A stretch of 64,000 nt of DNA, taken from positions 20,538 to 84,537 of the forward strand of contig DUCS01000031.1 of the NCBI GenBank assembly GCA_012959695.1. Direction: 5' to 3'. Shown here in pieces: positions 7,355 through 17,259 of the stretch. This stretch comes from Cycloclasticus sp. GTDB lineage: Bacteria > Pseudomonadota > Gammaproteobacteria > Methylococcales > Cycloclasticaceae. A program made the translations under genes and the position numbers. Positions within the stretch are counted from its first letter, which is position 1. Every line of letters starts with the position of its first letter. The notes under the pieces were generated by a model. The model searched no databases, was not told the DNA's origin, and saw only the letters and a list, made by a program, of their open reading frames with translations.

Positions 7355-9175
7355 TTACGATTTAGGCCCGCGTGATGCGCGCTTGCGTTCGTTTTCAGTT
7401 AATAATTTCTTTCTTAAACGAATGTAGCTTGGTGTTACTTCAACCAACTCGTCGTCTTCAATAAATTCTAGCGCTTGCTCTAGGGTCATTAAAATAGGCG
7501 GCACCAGTGTTAACGCTTCGTCTGTGCCTGATGCGCGAACGTTTGTTAGCTGCTTGCCTTTTGTTGGGTTAACCGCTAAATCGTTGTTTCTAGAATGTAA
7601 GCCAACAATTTGGCCTTCGTAGATTTCTTCCGCGTGGCCTAAGAAAAGCTTGCCACGATCTTGCAATCCAAATAAGCCAAAGGCTGCTGTTTTGCCTTTA
7701 ACCATAGAAACTAACACGCCATTTTTACGTGCGCCAACTTCGCCGGCTTTTACTTCGCCGTAATGATCGAAGATACTGGTCATAATGCCTGAGCCAGAGG
7801 TAAGCGTTAAGAAGTGACCGCGGAAGCCAATTAAGCCACGTGATGGGCTCATGAACTCAAGGCGCATACGGCCTTTTCCGTCTGGTTCCATGTTAGTTAG
7901 TTCAGCTTTACGCAAGCCCATTTCTTCCATAATGGGGCCTTGGTGCTTCTCTTCAATGTCAATAACCACTTGCTCATACGGTTCTTGCATTTTGCCGTCA
8001 ACTTCTTTTTGAATCACTTCAGGGCGGCCGACACCTATTTCGTAACCTTCGCGGCGCATGGTTTCAATTAAGACAGACAAATGCAGCTCGCCACGACCAG
8101 AGACGATAAATTTGTCTGGGGTCGCGCCTTGTTTAACGCGTAAAGCGACGTTATGAATTAACTCTTGCGCTAAACGGTCTTTAATATTACGTGAGGTAAT
8201 GTATTTGCCATCTTGACCAGCGAACGGTGAGTTGTTAACAGAGAACGTCATGCTAACGGTTGGCTCATCAACTGATAAAGGGGTCATTGCTTCAATGCAG
8301 TCAGGGTCACATAATGTATCTGAAATACCTAGGTTGTCGATACCGTTAATGCAGATGATGTCGCCAGCAAAGGCTTCTTCAACATCAATGCGCTCTAAGC
8401 CCAAATGGCCTTTAACGTTTAATACTTTTGCTTTACGTTCTTTGTTGTCGCTATCAACAACGACCACTGTTTGGCCGGGTTTTAATGTGCCGCGTGTGAT
8501 ACGGCCAACACCAATAACGCCAACGTAGCTGTCGTACGCTAGTGAAGATATTTGCATTTGGAACGGTGCGTCAATATCAACTTCTGGCTGAGGCACTGAA
8601 TCTCTAATGATTTCGAATAACGGGGTCATGTCATCCGCTAGTTCGTCAGCTTCAGGACCAGCAACGCCGTTAATGGCAGAGGCATAAATAACTGGGAAAT
8701 CTAACTGCTCATCGGTTGCACCCAGTTTGTCGAATAAATCAAATACTTGGTCAATTACCCAATCAGGTCTTGAGCCAGGGCGATCAACCTTATTGATAAC
8801 AACAATCGGCTTTAAGCCTTGTTCGAATGCTTTGGAGGTAACGAAGCGAGTTTGAGGCATGGGGCCGTCAACAGCATCAACCAATAATAATACGCAATCA
8901 ACCATAGACAGAACGCGCTCTACTTCGCCGCCAAAATCAGCATGGCCTGGGGTGTCCACGATGTTGATGTGGATGCCTTGCCATTCAATCGCTGTGTTTT
9001 TAGCAAGAATGGTTATGCCGCGTTCACGTTCTTGGTCGTTAGAATCCATAACGCGTTCGGCGCCAAGAGATTTACGGTCAAGCGTGCCGGATTGCTCCAG
9101 TAATTTGTCAACGAGGGTTGTTTTGCCGTGGTCAACGTGGGCAATGATGGCGATATTACGAAGGTTCTGTTTCAC
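7355..9175 (-). CDS. typA: Ribosome-binding GTPase TypA/BipA
   Basis: A 606-residue translational GTPase of standard length. The G domain shows the P-loop [10 protein letters not shown] (residues 12-21), [16 protein letters not shown] (G3) and VINKVDRPG (G4), and the effector region [12 protein letters not shown]. Elongation-factor-like domains II, III and V and the BipA-specific C-terminal domain follow. TypA binds the 70S ribosome and helps assembly and translation under stress or cold. It lies 57 bases after the rhodanese gene on the same strand and is last in that series, ending before a strong hairpin. Confidence 0.97.
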   Translation of the reverse strand: MKQNLRNIAIIAHVDHGKTTLVDKLLEQSGTLDRKSLGAERVMDSNDQERERGITILAKNTAIEWQGIHINIVDTPGHADFGGEVERVLSMVDCVLLLVDAVDGPMPQTRFVTSKAFEQGLKPIVVINKVDRPGSRPDWVIDQVFDLFDKLGATDEQLDFPVIYASAINGVAGPEADELADDMTPLFEIIRDSVPQPEVDIDAPFQMQISSLAYDSYVGVIGVGRITRGTLKPGQTVVVVDSDNKERKAKVLNVKGHLGLERIDVEEAFAGDIICINGIDNLGISDTLCDPDCIEAMTPLSVDEPTVSMTFSVNNSPFAGQDGKYITSRNIKDRLAQELIHNVALRVKQGATPDKFIVSGRGELHLSVLIETMRREGYEIGVGRPEVIQKEVDGKMQEPYEQVVIDIEEKHQGPIMEEMGLRKAELTNMEPDGKGRMRLEFMSPSRGLIGFRGHFLTLTSGSGIMTSIFDHYGEVKAGEVGARKNGVLVSMVKGKTAAFGLFGLQDRGKLFLGHAEEIYEGQIVGLHSRNNDLAVNPTKGKQLTNVRASGTDEALTLVPPILMTLEQALEFIEDDELVEVTPSYIRLRKKLLTENERKRASRGPKS

Positions 9176-9232
9176 GAAAGTTATTTCCTATAAATTAAAT
9201 GTTGTTAGCCAAAAATGTTAAGGCTGGTGTGA

Positions 9233-9631
9233 TTAGCTTTGTTCCCACGGTAGATTATGGAAGCGCCAGCCGCCAAGTGTGCCGCGGTGATTGTCAGTGT
9301 CTTTATCGCCTTCGAAACCCTCATCCATATTGTATAAGTTGGTGTAGCCGGATTCCTCCAATAACTTAGCTGCCGCCATTGATCGCGCACCGCTGCGACA
9401 CATTAAGACAAGAGGTGTTGATTTAGAGGCGGCGTGCTTTTCTATTTGAGCGACAAAATCAGCGACAACATCCCATGCCGGAGGGTTTTTTATGGTCACA
9501 AGAATGGAGCTAATAGGGTGGCCAAGAAATGAATGTTCAATGCTCGTGCGAGTGTCAATTAGTAACGCTTGGGAATCGTTTTCGAGAATCCCATATGCTT
9601 GGATGGGAGATATGCTTTTGATATTAGACAT
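9233..9631 (-). CDS. Rhodanese-like domain protein
   Basis: A 132-residue single rhodanese domain with the active-site loop VLMCRSGARSMAAAKLL, where the Cys would carry a persulfide. It also has LLIDTRTSIEHSFLGHPISS at the N-terminal end and GYTNLYNMDEGFEGD near the C-terminus. Small proteins of this type transfer sulfane sulfur between donors and acceptors in the cytoplasm; the acceptor is unknown. It has no signal peptide. It lies between a methyltransferase gene and typA, and a general link to the sulfide oxidation and TusA genes elsewhere in the window is possible but unproven. Confidence 0.85.
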   Translation of the reverse strand: MSNIKSISPIQAYGILENDSQALLIDTRTSIEHSFLGHPISSILVTIKNPPAWDVVADFVAQIEKHAASKSTPLVLMCRSGARSMAAAKLLEESGYTNLYNMDEGFEGDKDTDNHRGTLGGWRFHNLPWEQS

Positions 9632-9699
9632 AATGAGGCTTCAAATTAAAGTTAGCCCATCATTATACAATGAATACTGAATCGAGTGATGTTTTCAGT

Positions 9700-10272
9700 C
9701 TAAAGCTTTTGTGCAATAAGAATGGCTTCGTTTCTGGTGCCTTTGTTAAGGTTCCCAATGCAAGCTTCTTCGTGATAAATCACCGCTGATAGAGAAGGAA
9801 ATAAAGATAAAAGCTCGCCGCGTTTAAGTAAAAACACGGGGTTTTTAGGCCCTATACCATGTGCCTTTTCAAGCGTAAACGTTTGGTAAAAAATCAAGCC
9901 GCCAATTTTTAATGTATCAATGAGTTGGGGGATGATTTGGCGATCTAAAAAACGTGAAACGACAATAACGTCGTAGTGGTTTGTGGGAAATGATGCATGA
10001 CTGATATCAACAACAGACGCTTGGATACCTGTAACGTCGGCGCAATTATTGTTAATGTGTTCAATGGCGACGGTTGAAATATCCCATGCATCTACCTTTA
10101 AACCGTGCATTGTTAGAAAGAAGCTATTGCCTCCAAGGCCACAGGCAAGGTCTAAGGCTAGCCCTTGGGTTGGTAATAAGTGGGTATATGCCGATAACAT
10201 GGTTGCTGGCTGAGGTGTGGTGCCACCGCGTTTATGGTAAATGGCATCCCATTTTAGTTGAATATCGGACAT
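9700..10272 (-). CDS. Class I SAM-dependent methyltransferase
   Basis: A 190-residue methyltransferase with the SAM-binding motif I as LALDLACGLGGNSFFL and the acidic loop VDAWDISTVAIEHI; VIVVSRFLDRQII and LIFYQTFT follow as motifs IV and V. It resembles the TehB-like group of small methyltransferases, but the substrate cannot be told from the sequence. It starts directly next to the trkH stop with no spacer, so it is cotranscribed with trkAH. Confidence 0.8.
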   Translation of the reverse strand: MSDIQLKWDAIYHKRGGTTPQPATMLSAYTHLLPTQGLALDLACGLGGNSFFLTMHGLKVDAWDISTVAIEHINNNCADVTGIQASVVDISHASFPTNHYDVIVVSRFLDRQIIPQLIDTLKIGGLIFYQTFTLEKAHGIGPKNPVFLLKRGELLSLFPSLSAVIYHEEACIGNLNKGTRNEAILIAQKL

Positions 10273-11724
10273 TTAATCGCGCCAAAAAACGGGGCTAAAG
10301 AGGACCAATAAAGTAAATATTTCTAAACGTCCGAGCAACATGGCAAAGCAAGCGATCCATTTGCTGGCGTCCGGTATGCTTGTGTAATTGCTGCTGATAT
10401 CACCTAAGCCGGGGCCTAAATTATTCAGTGTGGCGGACACAGCAGAGAAAGCGGTGACTTGGTCTAACCCTGTCACCATCATTAGAATCATCAAAACGCC
10501 AAAAGATAAAATATAGGCTGAGAAAAAACTCCACACGGCGTTAATAATTGGGCGAGAGACGATGTGATGATCTAGCTTCACAGGCATATCTGCATGCGGG
10601 TGAATAAGGTGCGTAATTTCTTTGCCGAGCTGTTTCAGCATAATAAGTATTCGTACCACCTTAATGCCGCCGGCTGTTGAGCCGCCACAGCCACCGTAAA
10701 AACTCATAAAAACAAGCAACACGGGAATAAATAATGGCCAGCTTGCGTGATCGGTTGAGGTGAAGCCGGAAGTGGTTGCGAAAGAAACGACTTGAAAGAT
10801 GGTTTGTTCTATTGCGTTTGAATCGCTCATGACTATACCTAAGGCGTAAAGTGTTGAGCAGATGATGACGATGTGAATAAGCAAGATAGATGCGTAGGCC
10901 TTTAGTTCGCTATTTTGCGCATACAGTTTGAAATTGAATGAATTGGCAACTTTAAAGTGCAGGGCAAAATTAATACCGGCAATAAACATGAAGGCAATAC
11001 AGATATAGTTGAGTACAGAGCTGTTAAAAAAGGCAAAACTCGCATCGTGGGTTGAGAATCCGCCGATTGAAACTGTGCTGAAGCTATGCGTTATTGCGTC
11101 AAAGAGGGTCATGCCGCCGAGCCAATAGGCTGATGCGCAGGCAATGGTTAAGCCGGCATAAATCGTCCATAGCGCTTTTGCAGTCTCGGTAATGCGTGGG
11201 GTTAATTTGGCGTCTTTAACGGGTCCGGGGGTTTCGGCTTTATACAACTGCATACCGCCAATACCCAGCATCGGTAAGATGGCAACGGCGAGTACAATAA
11301 TGCCCATGCCACCTAACCATTGAAGTTGTTGGCGGTAGAAAAGGATCGATTTTGGTAAGTCGTCTAAGCCAGTAATAACGGTAGCACCAGTCGTTGTTAG
11401 CCCGGAGATGGATTCGAAAATCGCATCAGTCAATGACAGCGATGGCATGGTGGAAACGTAAAAAGGGATGGCCCCGGATAGACCTAGACTGAGCCAAAAT
11501 ACCGTAGCAATCATAAACCCATCGCGTGTTCTTAAATCTTCTTTAGCATGCCTGGCGGAAAACCAAAGCATGAAGCCGATTAAAAAAATGGCCAAAAAGC
11601 CGATGATAAAAGGTTGGTGGTTTTGTTCGTTATATATAAATGAAACGAGTATTGGCGGCAGCATGGTGATGCTAAATAGGCCGAGTAGTAGGCCGGATAT
11701 GCGCCTAATGACGTTGAAGTGCAT
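10273..11724 (-). CDS. trkH: Trk potassium uptake system, membrane subunit
   Basis: A 483-residue polytopic membrane protein, the usual TrkH length, with four MPM (membrane-pore-membrane) repeats. Pore-loop segments with selectivity glycines are visible: GLTTTGATVITG, STVSIGGFSTHD, SFATTSGFTSTD and ATLNNLGPGLGD. The intracellular gate region GGCGGSTAGGIKVVRI is also present. TrkH forms the K+ path of the Trk system and needs TrkA. It follows trkA by two bases, so the two subunits are co-expressed. Confidence 0.96.
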   Translation of the reverse strand: MHFNVIRRISGLLLGLFSITMLPPILVSFIYNEQNHQPFIIGFLAIFLIGFMLWFSARHAKEDLRTRDGFMIATVFWLSLGLSGAIPFYVSTMPSLSLTDAIFESISGLTTTGATVITGLDDLPKSILFYRQQLQWLGGMGIIVLAVAILPMLGIGGMQLYKAETPGPVKDAKLTPRITETAKALWTIYAGLTIACASAYWLGGMTLFDAITHSFSTVSIGGFSTHDASFAFFNSSVLNYICIAFMFIAGINFALHFKVANSFNFKLYAQNSELKAYASILLIHIVIICSTLYALGIVMSDSNAIEQTIFQVVSFATTSGFTSTDHASWPLFIPVLLVFMSFYGGCGGSTAGGIKVVRILIMLKQLGKEITHLIHPHADMPVKLDHHIVSRPIINAVWSFFSAYILSFGVLMILMMVTGLDQVTAFSAVSATLNNLGPGLGDISSNYTSIPDASKWIACFAMLLGRLEIFTLLVLFSPVFWRD

Positions 11725-11726
11725 AT

Positions 11727-13118
11727 CTAGCCGATGATTTTGCTAAGTAATGATTTTGTCGGGCGAAAAAGCGCTTCTACCTGGCTGATAACAGACTTAT
11801 CAGCGATAAAGAGAATCAAGTGGTCGCCACCTTCAAGCGTTATGTTGCTTTTTGTGGGTAAGGATTTCCCTTGTCGCACAAGACCAATAATGGTGACGCC
11901 TTTTGGTAACTTGACCTCGCCAATAGCCTTCCCTTCAATGTCAGATTTAGTGCCATTGTCCAGTACAGTGGCTTCGAAGGCTTCGGCTTTTCCACGCAAT
12001 AAGGAATGTACGCTTGAGATGTCGCCTTCCCTCACGTGGGTAAGGATTTTACCGATGGTTGTGTGCTGTGGGTAAATGACGTTGTCAATTGAACCGTTAT
12101 CAACCATGCCCATGTAGGCGTTTCTATCGACTAAACTCATAACAACTCGAGCGCCAAGGTTTTTTGCCAACATGGCACGCAGAATATTGGTTTCATCATC
12201 GTTGGTGACGGAACAAAAAACATCGGTTCTATCAATGTTTTCGTCGAGTAAGAACGCTTCATCTGCGGCATCGCCACATAACACGATGCTTTGGTCTAAT
12301 TGCTCTGAAAGTTGGTAAGCTTGAGAGTTATTTGTGGTGATGATTTTAACTTGCATGGTACTTTCTAGTGCTTTTGCAAGGCCCAACCCTACTCTGCCAC
12401 TGCCGGCAATAATTAGGCGTTTATATGGCTTGTCCTGATTAAACAGTATATTTAATACTTTTTGAATGACCTCGGATGCGGCGATAAAAAAGACGCGGTC
12501 GTCCTCTTCAATTATCGTTCCGTTGTTTGGAACGATAATTTCATTGTTTCTGTAGATGATGGCAATACGAGCATAAACCCCCTGCAAAAGGCTACTTAAA
12601 TCAGCTATTGATTTGCCAATCATTGGGTGATGGCGAGCGAATTTTGTTTCGACTAAATTAAGCGCGTCTTCAGCGAAGGATAAGACTTGTTGGGCACCCG
12701 GGTGTAAAACCAAGTTCTTAATGAAATCTACAATTTCATTTTCCGGGTTAATGATGGCATCAATGGGAATTGCGTCGGCGGTAAACAGGGTGTCTTGAAC
12801 ATCTAAAAAAGCTTGCGCTCGTACACGAGCTATTTTCTTTGGAACATTAAACAGATAGTGAGCGATTTGGCAGGCCATCATATTGGTTTCATCGCTGTCG
12901 GTTACAGCGATGATAATATCGGCCTTTTTAATGCCGGCGCTTTCTAGTACATCCGGATGAGATACGTTGCCACAAATCGCCGATACATCTAGGCGTTCGC
13001 AAGCGGCATCGATAACGCTTTGATTTTTATCAATGAGCGTAATGTCGATATTTTCGCTGGCTAAATTGCTAGCAACGGTCAGGCCGACACGGCCAGCGCC
13101 TAAAATAATAATTCTCAT
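11727..13118 (-). CDS. trkA: Trk potassium uptake system, NAD-binding regulatory subunit
   Basis: A 463-residue cytoplasmic protein with two RCK units in tandem. Each has a Rossmann fold (MRIIILGAGRVG at the N-terminus and RLIIAGSGRVGLGLA near residue 230) and a following TrkA-C ligand-binding domain. TrkA binds NAD(H)/ATP and gates TrkH. It lies between ntrX (21 bases) and trkH (2 bases). The ntrYX-trkAH arrangement recurs in several gammaproteobacteria. Confidence 0.96.
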   Translation of the reverse strand: MRIIILGAGRVGLTVASNLASENIDITLIDKNQSVIDAACERLDVSAICGNVSHPDVLESAGIKKADIIIAVTDSDETNMMACQIAHYLFNVPKKIARVRAQAFLDVQDTLFTADAIPIDAIINPENEIVDFIKNLVLHPGAQQVLSFAEDALNLVETKFARHHPMIGKSIADLSSLLQGVYARIAIIYRNNEIIVPNNGTIIEEDDRVFFIAASEVIQKVLNILFNQDKPYKRLIIAGSGRVGLGLAKALESTMQVKIITTNNSQAYQLSEQLDQSIVLCGDAADEAFLLDENIDRTDVFCSVTNDDETNILRAMLAKNLGARVVMSLVDRNAYMGMVDNGSIDNVIYPQHTTIGKILTHVREGDISSVHSLLRGKAEAFEATVLDNGTKSDIEGKAIGEVKLPKGVTIIGLVRQGKSLPTKSNITLEGGDHLILFIADKSVISQVEALFRPTKSLLSKIIG

Positions 13119-13139
13119 CGGATAAAGCGCTTTTCTACT

Positions 13140-14507
13140 TTAACGCTTGCCTCTAAACTCAACACCCAAGGCGTGCAGCTTACGATATAAGTGGGTTCGT
13201 TCAACACCGGCAGTTTTAGCCAATTTTGTAACACTGCCACTGTGTTGGTCAAGGTGATAATCCAAGTAGGCTTTTTCAAATTGTGCTCTAGCATCTTTAA
13301 GAGGTAGGTCATAAAAAACAGGTATATCATTTGATGAAATGACGGATCTCGCGGAATCACCAAGTGTTGTTTTCACTTCGCTTAAGCCAATCTCGTCTCC
13401 AATGCCTAATATTAAGAGGCGTTGAACCACATTCCTTAGTTCACGTATATTCCCTAACCACGTATAATCGCTCAAAAATTGTTGCGCTGCAATGGTAAAT
13501 TTACGTTTCGGCAAATTTTCTCGTTTTATATAGTGTTGTAAATAAAAATCTAGCAGCAACGGAATATCTTGCTTTCTTTCTCTCAGAGCAGGCAAATGTA
13601 GGCATGCAACGTTAAGCAAGTAGTATAAATCTTGCCTGAATTGACCGTTTTGAATGGCCTCTTCAAGGTCTTGGCGTGTAGAGGCGATAATTCTAACGTC
13701 AGCTTTTACTTCATCGTGGCCGCCAACGCGTTGAAAGGACTTCGATTCAAGCGCACTTAATAGGCGAAGCTGCACGTCGCTGTCCATGTCGCCGATTTCG
13801 TCGATAAACAAGGTGCCGTGGTTTGCTTTTTCCAACAAGCCGTAGTGAATGGTGTCGCCATCTTCACGGCCAAAGAATTCCTCCAGTGCATTATGCGACG
13901 TAATAATGCCGCTGTTGAGCTCAATAAAAGGGCCTTGTTTTCTGGCGCTATTTTCGTGGATATACCGCGCGACAGTTTCCTTGCCGCTGCCCGGTTCGCC
14001 GGTTAGTAACGCACGCGTGTCGTGCTGACTGAGGCGCTGGGCTTGCTCCAATAATTGTGAAATCTGCGGGCTGTTACCGAGCGGTTCTTGAATGCTGCTC
14101 GAGAATTGTTTGAGCTCAATATTTTCTTGCTTGAGTTTTGCGGCTTCAAGTGCGCGCTCAATGGTTAATAGTAACTTGGCGATAGATAACGGTTTTTCTA
14201 AAAAGTCATAAGCCCCTAAACGGGTCGCTTCAACCGCTGTTTCAACCGTCCCATGACCCGACATCATAATAACGGGGCATGAAAGCTCGCCGCTACTTGA
14301 CCATTCTTTTAGTAAGCTTACGCCATCGGTATCGGGCATCCATATGTCGAGTAAAATTAAGTCGTGACGACATTCGTGGCGCGCTTGTTGTGCGGCCGCG
14401 GCACTGTCTACTGTCGAGACTTGATATTCTTCGTCTTCTAGAATATCGCAAATTAAACTGCGAATATCGGGTTCGTCATCGATAACTAAAATATGAGGTT
14501 TGTTCAT
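13140..14507 (-). CDS. ntrX: NtrX-type sigma-54-family response regulator
   Basis: A 455-residue regulator. The receiver domain carries the phospho-acceptor D54 (LILLDIWMPDTDG), and K104 in FLEKPLS. The AAA+ domain follows with Walker A GEPGSGKE (169-176) and Walker B TLFIDEIGD (231-239). A Fis-type helix-turn-helix forms the C-terminus (GSVTKLAKTAGVERTHLYRKL). The GAFTGA loop that contacts sigma-54 is missing: the equivalent stretch after EEFFG reads REDGDTIH. It may therefore regulate without classical sigma-54 activation. It follows ntrY by 29 bases, and NtrY is its cognate kinase. Roles of NtrYX elsewhere include nitrogen, redox and envelope control. Confidence 0.92.
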   Translation of the reverse strand: MNKPHILVIDDEPDIRSLICDILEDEEYQVSTVDSAAAAQQARHECRHDLILLDIWMPDTDGVSLLKEWSSSGELSCPVIMMSGHGTVETAVEATRLGAYDFLEKPLSIAKLLLTIERALEAAKLKQENIELKQFSSSIQEPLGNSPQISQLLEQAQRLSQHDTRALLTGEPGSGKETVARYIHENSARKQGPFIELNSGIITSHNALEEFFGREDGDTIHYGLLEKANHGTLFIDEIGDMDSDVQLRLLSALESKSFQRVGGHDEVKADVRIIASTRQDLEEAIQNGQFRQDLYYLLNVACLHLPALRERKQDIPLLLDFYLQHYIKRENLPKRKFTIAAQQFLSDYTWLGNIRELRNVVQRLLILGIGDEIGLSEVKTTLGDSARSVISSNDIPVFYDLPLKDARAQFEKAYLDYHLDQHSGSVTKLAKTAGVERTHLYRKLHALGVEFRGKR

Positions 14508-14536
14508 AAGGGTTTTCCGTAAAATACTGCGTTTGT

Positions 14537-16684
14537 TTACGTGCTGATTACAGGGAGTTGAATGACGAAGTTTGCACCTTGAGGTTCAACTTTTTTAATA
14601 CGGATGCTGCCGCCATGTTCTTCGATAATTTTCTTAACAATAGCAAGTCCAAGCCCAGTGCCTTTGTCTTTAGACGTCACGTAAGGATCAAAAATATGTT
14701 CAACCTCGGAATTATCTACCCCCGGACCATTATCAGCAATACAAATTTCAATTGATTGACTATCTTGTTGATGACGAGCAGACACGGTTATTTGACCGTT
14801 GTCAGTATCAGAAATTGCCTCTTGAGCATTTTTTATAAGGTTGATGAGTACTTGTCGTAAGCGTACCGAGTCGGCAAAAATGCTTGGTAAGTTATCTTCG
14901 ATAGTAACATTGAGCTGTTTAATTTGAGCTTGGTATAACGTGGCAATGTCGTCAATAAGTTGCCCGATGGGTAACACATGAGGTTTTGACTTTGGGGGTT
15001 TAGCGAAATTTGAAAAATCGTTTACCATGCTTTTCATTGCCGCGACCTGTTGCACAATGGTGTCTGTGGATTTTTTTAATACCTTGTCAGCATCGTCGTC
15101 TAAGAGCCCTTTTAGTTTTCTTTGTAATCTTTCGGCGGACAATTGTATGGGTGTCAGCGGGTTTTTAATTTCATGTGCAAGTCGTTGTGCGACTTCGCTC
15201 CAAGCCGCGTTTCGTTGTGATTGGATAATTGGAGTTACGTCATCAAATATTAAAACGTATCCAGATAAGGTTTGATCCGTTGCGTATAAAGACGTGCCTT
15301 TGAGTAATAATGTTTTCTTTTGATTGTCGGTGGAAAAAACAAATTCGTGCTGCCACTCATGGGCTTTCGTTGAAAAATGGTCAATGAGCAGGCTGGTGAA
15401 GTTTTGCAGTTCTGGGAATTTGCCAGCAATGTCTTCAAGCGAGAAACCAATGCAAGCGGTTAAAGGTTGCTCAAGAATTTGATTGGCGCCTTGATTGATG
15501 GTTTTAAGTCGCAATGACAAATCAAAACTTAAAACGCCGTTAGATAAGTGGCTCAATACAGTTTCTAGGTAAGCGTGTTGAGCCTCGGCGTCTTTTTGTG
15601 CGGTATGCGCTTCAACACGGGCACTTAAAATCCGCGAAGTCATTTCGTTAAACGAGTTGACTAAAAAGCCTAGCTCATCTTGCCGGCCTACTTTTAATTT
15701 TTTTTCATAATCGCCCGCGGCAACGGCTTTTGTGCCGGTAACGAGTTGGCGGATGGGAGCAACTAATTCCCGAGCAAATACAAAAGCGGCCCAACTAGCG
15801 GCAAGCAAACTAAAGACCAGTACCAACGAGAGCGTTAATGTGAAGCTAAAGCGTAAAGAATTGCGCAAGTAGTTGAATTCTTGATAGGCGGTATAAGCGT
15901 CTTCGACAGAGCTGGCGAGCTCACTGATATCTTCCGGCACAGTATAAATTGCCTGCAAGTAGCGCTTAATGGCGGAATGTTTTATTTCAACCAGGGTTCT
16001 AACAATTAGGCCTTTGTGAGGGCCTGGCTCGAGGCCAATAAATTCGCCATTTTGTCTAAGCAGCGATAGCATCGAGCTATCGGGCGTGTTGGGTATTAAT
16101 ACGTTAGGGTCGATGTTGGTTGAAGCGATGATTTGCCCTTGTTTTGAAAAGGCAGTGAGCTCAACCGCGCTGGCCTGCTGCAATAAGCCGACCAGTGACA
16201 GCGATAAGAATATATCGGACTGCCCTTCAAGCTGGCTGGCAATTTGCCGTGTTTCTTTTATTAACGAAATGGTGCGATTATCGAGTGAACGCCGACTTAG
16301 CGTTAATGAGTTTTGCATGGCGTCGTCAATTTGTGCGTCAAACCAGCTGTCGATGCTTTGGTGCAGTAATTGATTGGAAAAATAAAACACAACGCCCGTT
16401 GGAATAACGGAGATGGCAAAAAATAATAAAACAATTCGTGCGGTGATTCGTGACCCCACGGCTTGTTTTTTAAACTGCTTCCAAAGCCAGCGAATATTTG
16501 CAATCAGCAAACCGAGTAAGAAAAGTGTGCCAACAATATTAACGACGATAAGAGATGAAAATAATTCGTTAAATTGCGATGAAGATTGCGTCGCATGGCT
16601 CATCAAATAAAGACTGAAAAGCAGGCTAAGTAATACCCCGGCAGGGATGAGGTAGGTTCTTTTTTTTATGGATTGAGGGGCCAT
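14537..16684 (-). CDS. ntrY: NtrY-type membrane sensor histidine kinase
   Basis: A 715-residue sensor kinase. Three N-terminal hydrophobic helices (near residues 14-29, 42-62 and 84-104) are followed by a periplasmic region and a fourth helix near residue 290. A HAMP linker (ELVAPIRQLVTGTKAVAAGDY), a PAS domain, the HisKA box LAHEIKNPLTPIQLSAERL with the phospho-His, and a HATPase domain (LINLIKNAQEAI, DNGPGVD, GTGLGLAIVKKII) follow. The order matches NtrY. It overlaps the DUF4390 gene by 19 bases and is followed by ntrX. Confidence 0.95.
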   Translation of the reverse strand: MAPQSIKKRTYLIPAGVLLSLLFSLYLMSHATQSSSQFNELFSSLIVVNIVGTLFLLGLLIANIRWLWKQFKKQAVGSRITARIVLLFFAISVIPTGVVFYFSNQLLHQSIDSWFDAQIDDAMQNSLTLSRRSLDNRTISLIKETRQIASQLEGQSDIFLSLSLVGLLQQASAVELTAFSKQGQIIASTNIDPNVLIPNTPDSSMLSLLRQNGEFIGLEPGPHKGLIVRTLVEIKHSAIKRYLQAIYTVPEDISELASSVEDAYTAYQEFNYLRNSLRFSFTLTLSLVLVFSLLAASWAAFVFARELVAPIRQLVTGTKAVAAGDYEKKLKVGRQDELGFLVNSFNEMTSRILSARVEAHTAQKDAEAQHAYLETVLSHLSNGVLSFDLSLRLKTINQGANQILEQPLTACIGFSLEDIAGKFPELQNFTSLLIDHFSTKAHEWQHEFVFSTDNQKKTLLLKGTSLYATDQTLSGYVLIFDDVTPIIQSQRNAAWSEVAQRLAHEIKNPLTPIQLSAERLQRKLKGLLDDDADKVLKKSTDTIVQQVAAMKSMVNDFSNFAKPPKSKPHVLPIGQLIDDIATLYQAQIKQLNVTIEDNLPSIFADSVRLRQVLINLIKNAQEAISDTDNGQITVSARHQQDSQSIEICIADNGPGVDNSEVEHIFDPYVTSKDKGTGLGLAIVKKIIEEHGGSIRIKKVEPQGANFVIQLPVIST

Positions 16685-17259
16685 AAAAAGGAGTCGCTAC
16701 GTAAATACCATCCTGGTGTTATATATGCCACGGGCCGCATGGGCAACGGCAAGGCTTCGATATTGAGATAGGCCGTGATAGAACCTTGGGCGTTATAGCC
16801 ATCAGGGACGGCAATGGCGTGAATAGGAATGTCTCTGAGGGTGCCTAGCGCATGCAGAGCGGCGGTTATGCTGGAAAAGTTATGCTGTGCATTGCTTGAT
16901 AGATTAGAAATTTGGTAGGTTTCAGCGAGAGTGTGGTATTTGATTCGGTAACGCAGCGTGATGCTGTTGAGATGTTTATCCCATAGCCAGTTTCGGGTTT
17001 CTATTACGGATAAATCAATATTAAAGGTTAACGTGACACCATTTTGTAGCGCTTCGACTGCCTCGTCACTTAGATTGTAGTGGATATCGGCATTGAGGGA
17101 AAAAGTTTGTTCTTGAAGAGATAAGGTCGCACTGTTGACGGTTATGTTAGCTTCCTCGTCAGCAAAACAAGAGACAGAAAACAGCCAGATTATTAAGACG
17201 AGCAACAGCCGCCATCTAAGAAAGCTGAGATACGTTGTCGTTATACTTTTGTTAAGCAT
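16666..17259 (-). CDS. DUF4390 family exported protein
   Basis: A 197-residue protein with a hydrophobic segment at about residues 17-32 ending SVSCFAD, a signal peptide or membrane anchor. The rest is beta-rich with TLSLQEQTFSLNADIHYNLSD and the C-terminal PVAYITPGWYLRSDSFLWPL typical of DUF4390 proteins. These genes are regularly found between rsmB and ntrY in gammaproteobacteria. It overlaps rsmB by 19 bases and ntrY by 19 bases. The function is unknown; its conserved position suggests a link to NtrY signalling across the envelope. Confidence 0.8.
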   Translation of the reverse strand: MLNKSITTTYLSFLRWRLLLVLIIWLFSVSCFADEEANITVNSATLSLQEQTFSLNADIHYNLSDEAVEALQNGVTLTFNIDLSVIETRNWLWDKHLNSITLRYRIKYHTLAETYQISNLSSNAQHNFSSITAALHALGTLRDIPIHAIAVPDGYNAQGSITAYLNIEALPLPMRPVAYITPGWYLRSDSFLWPLNP

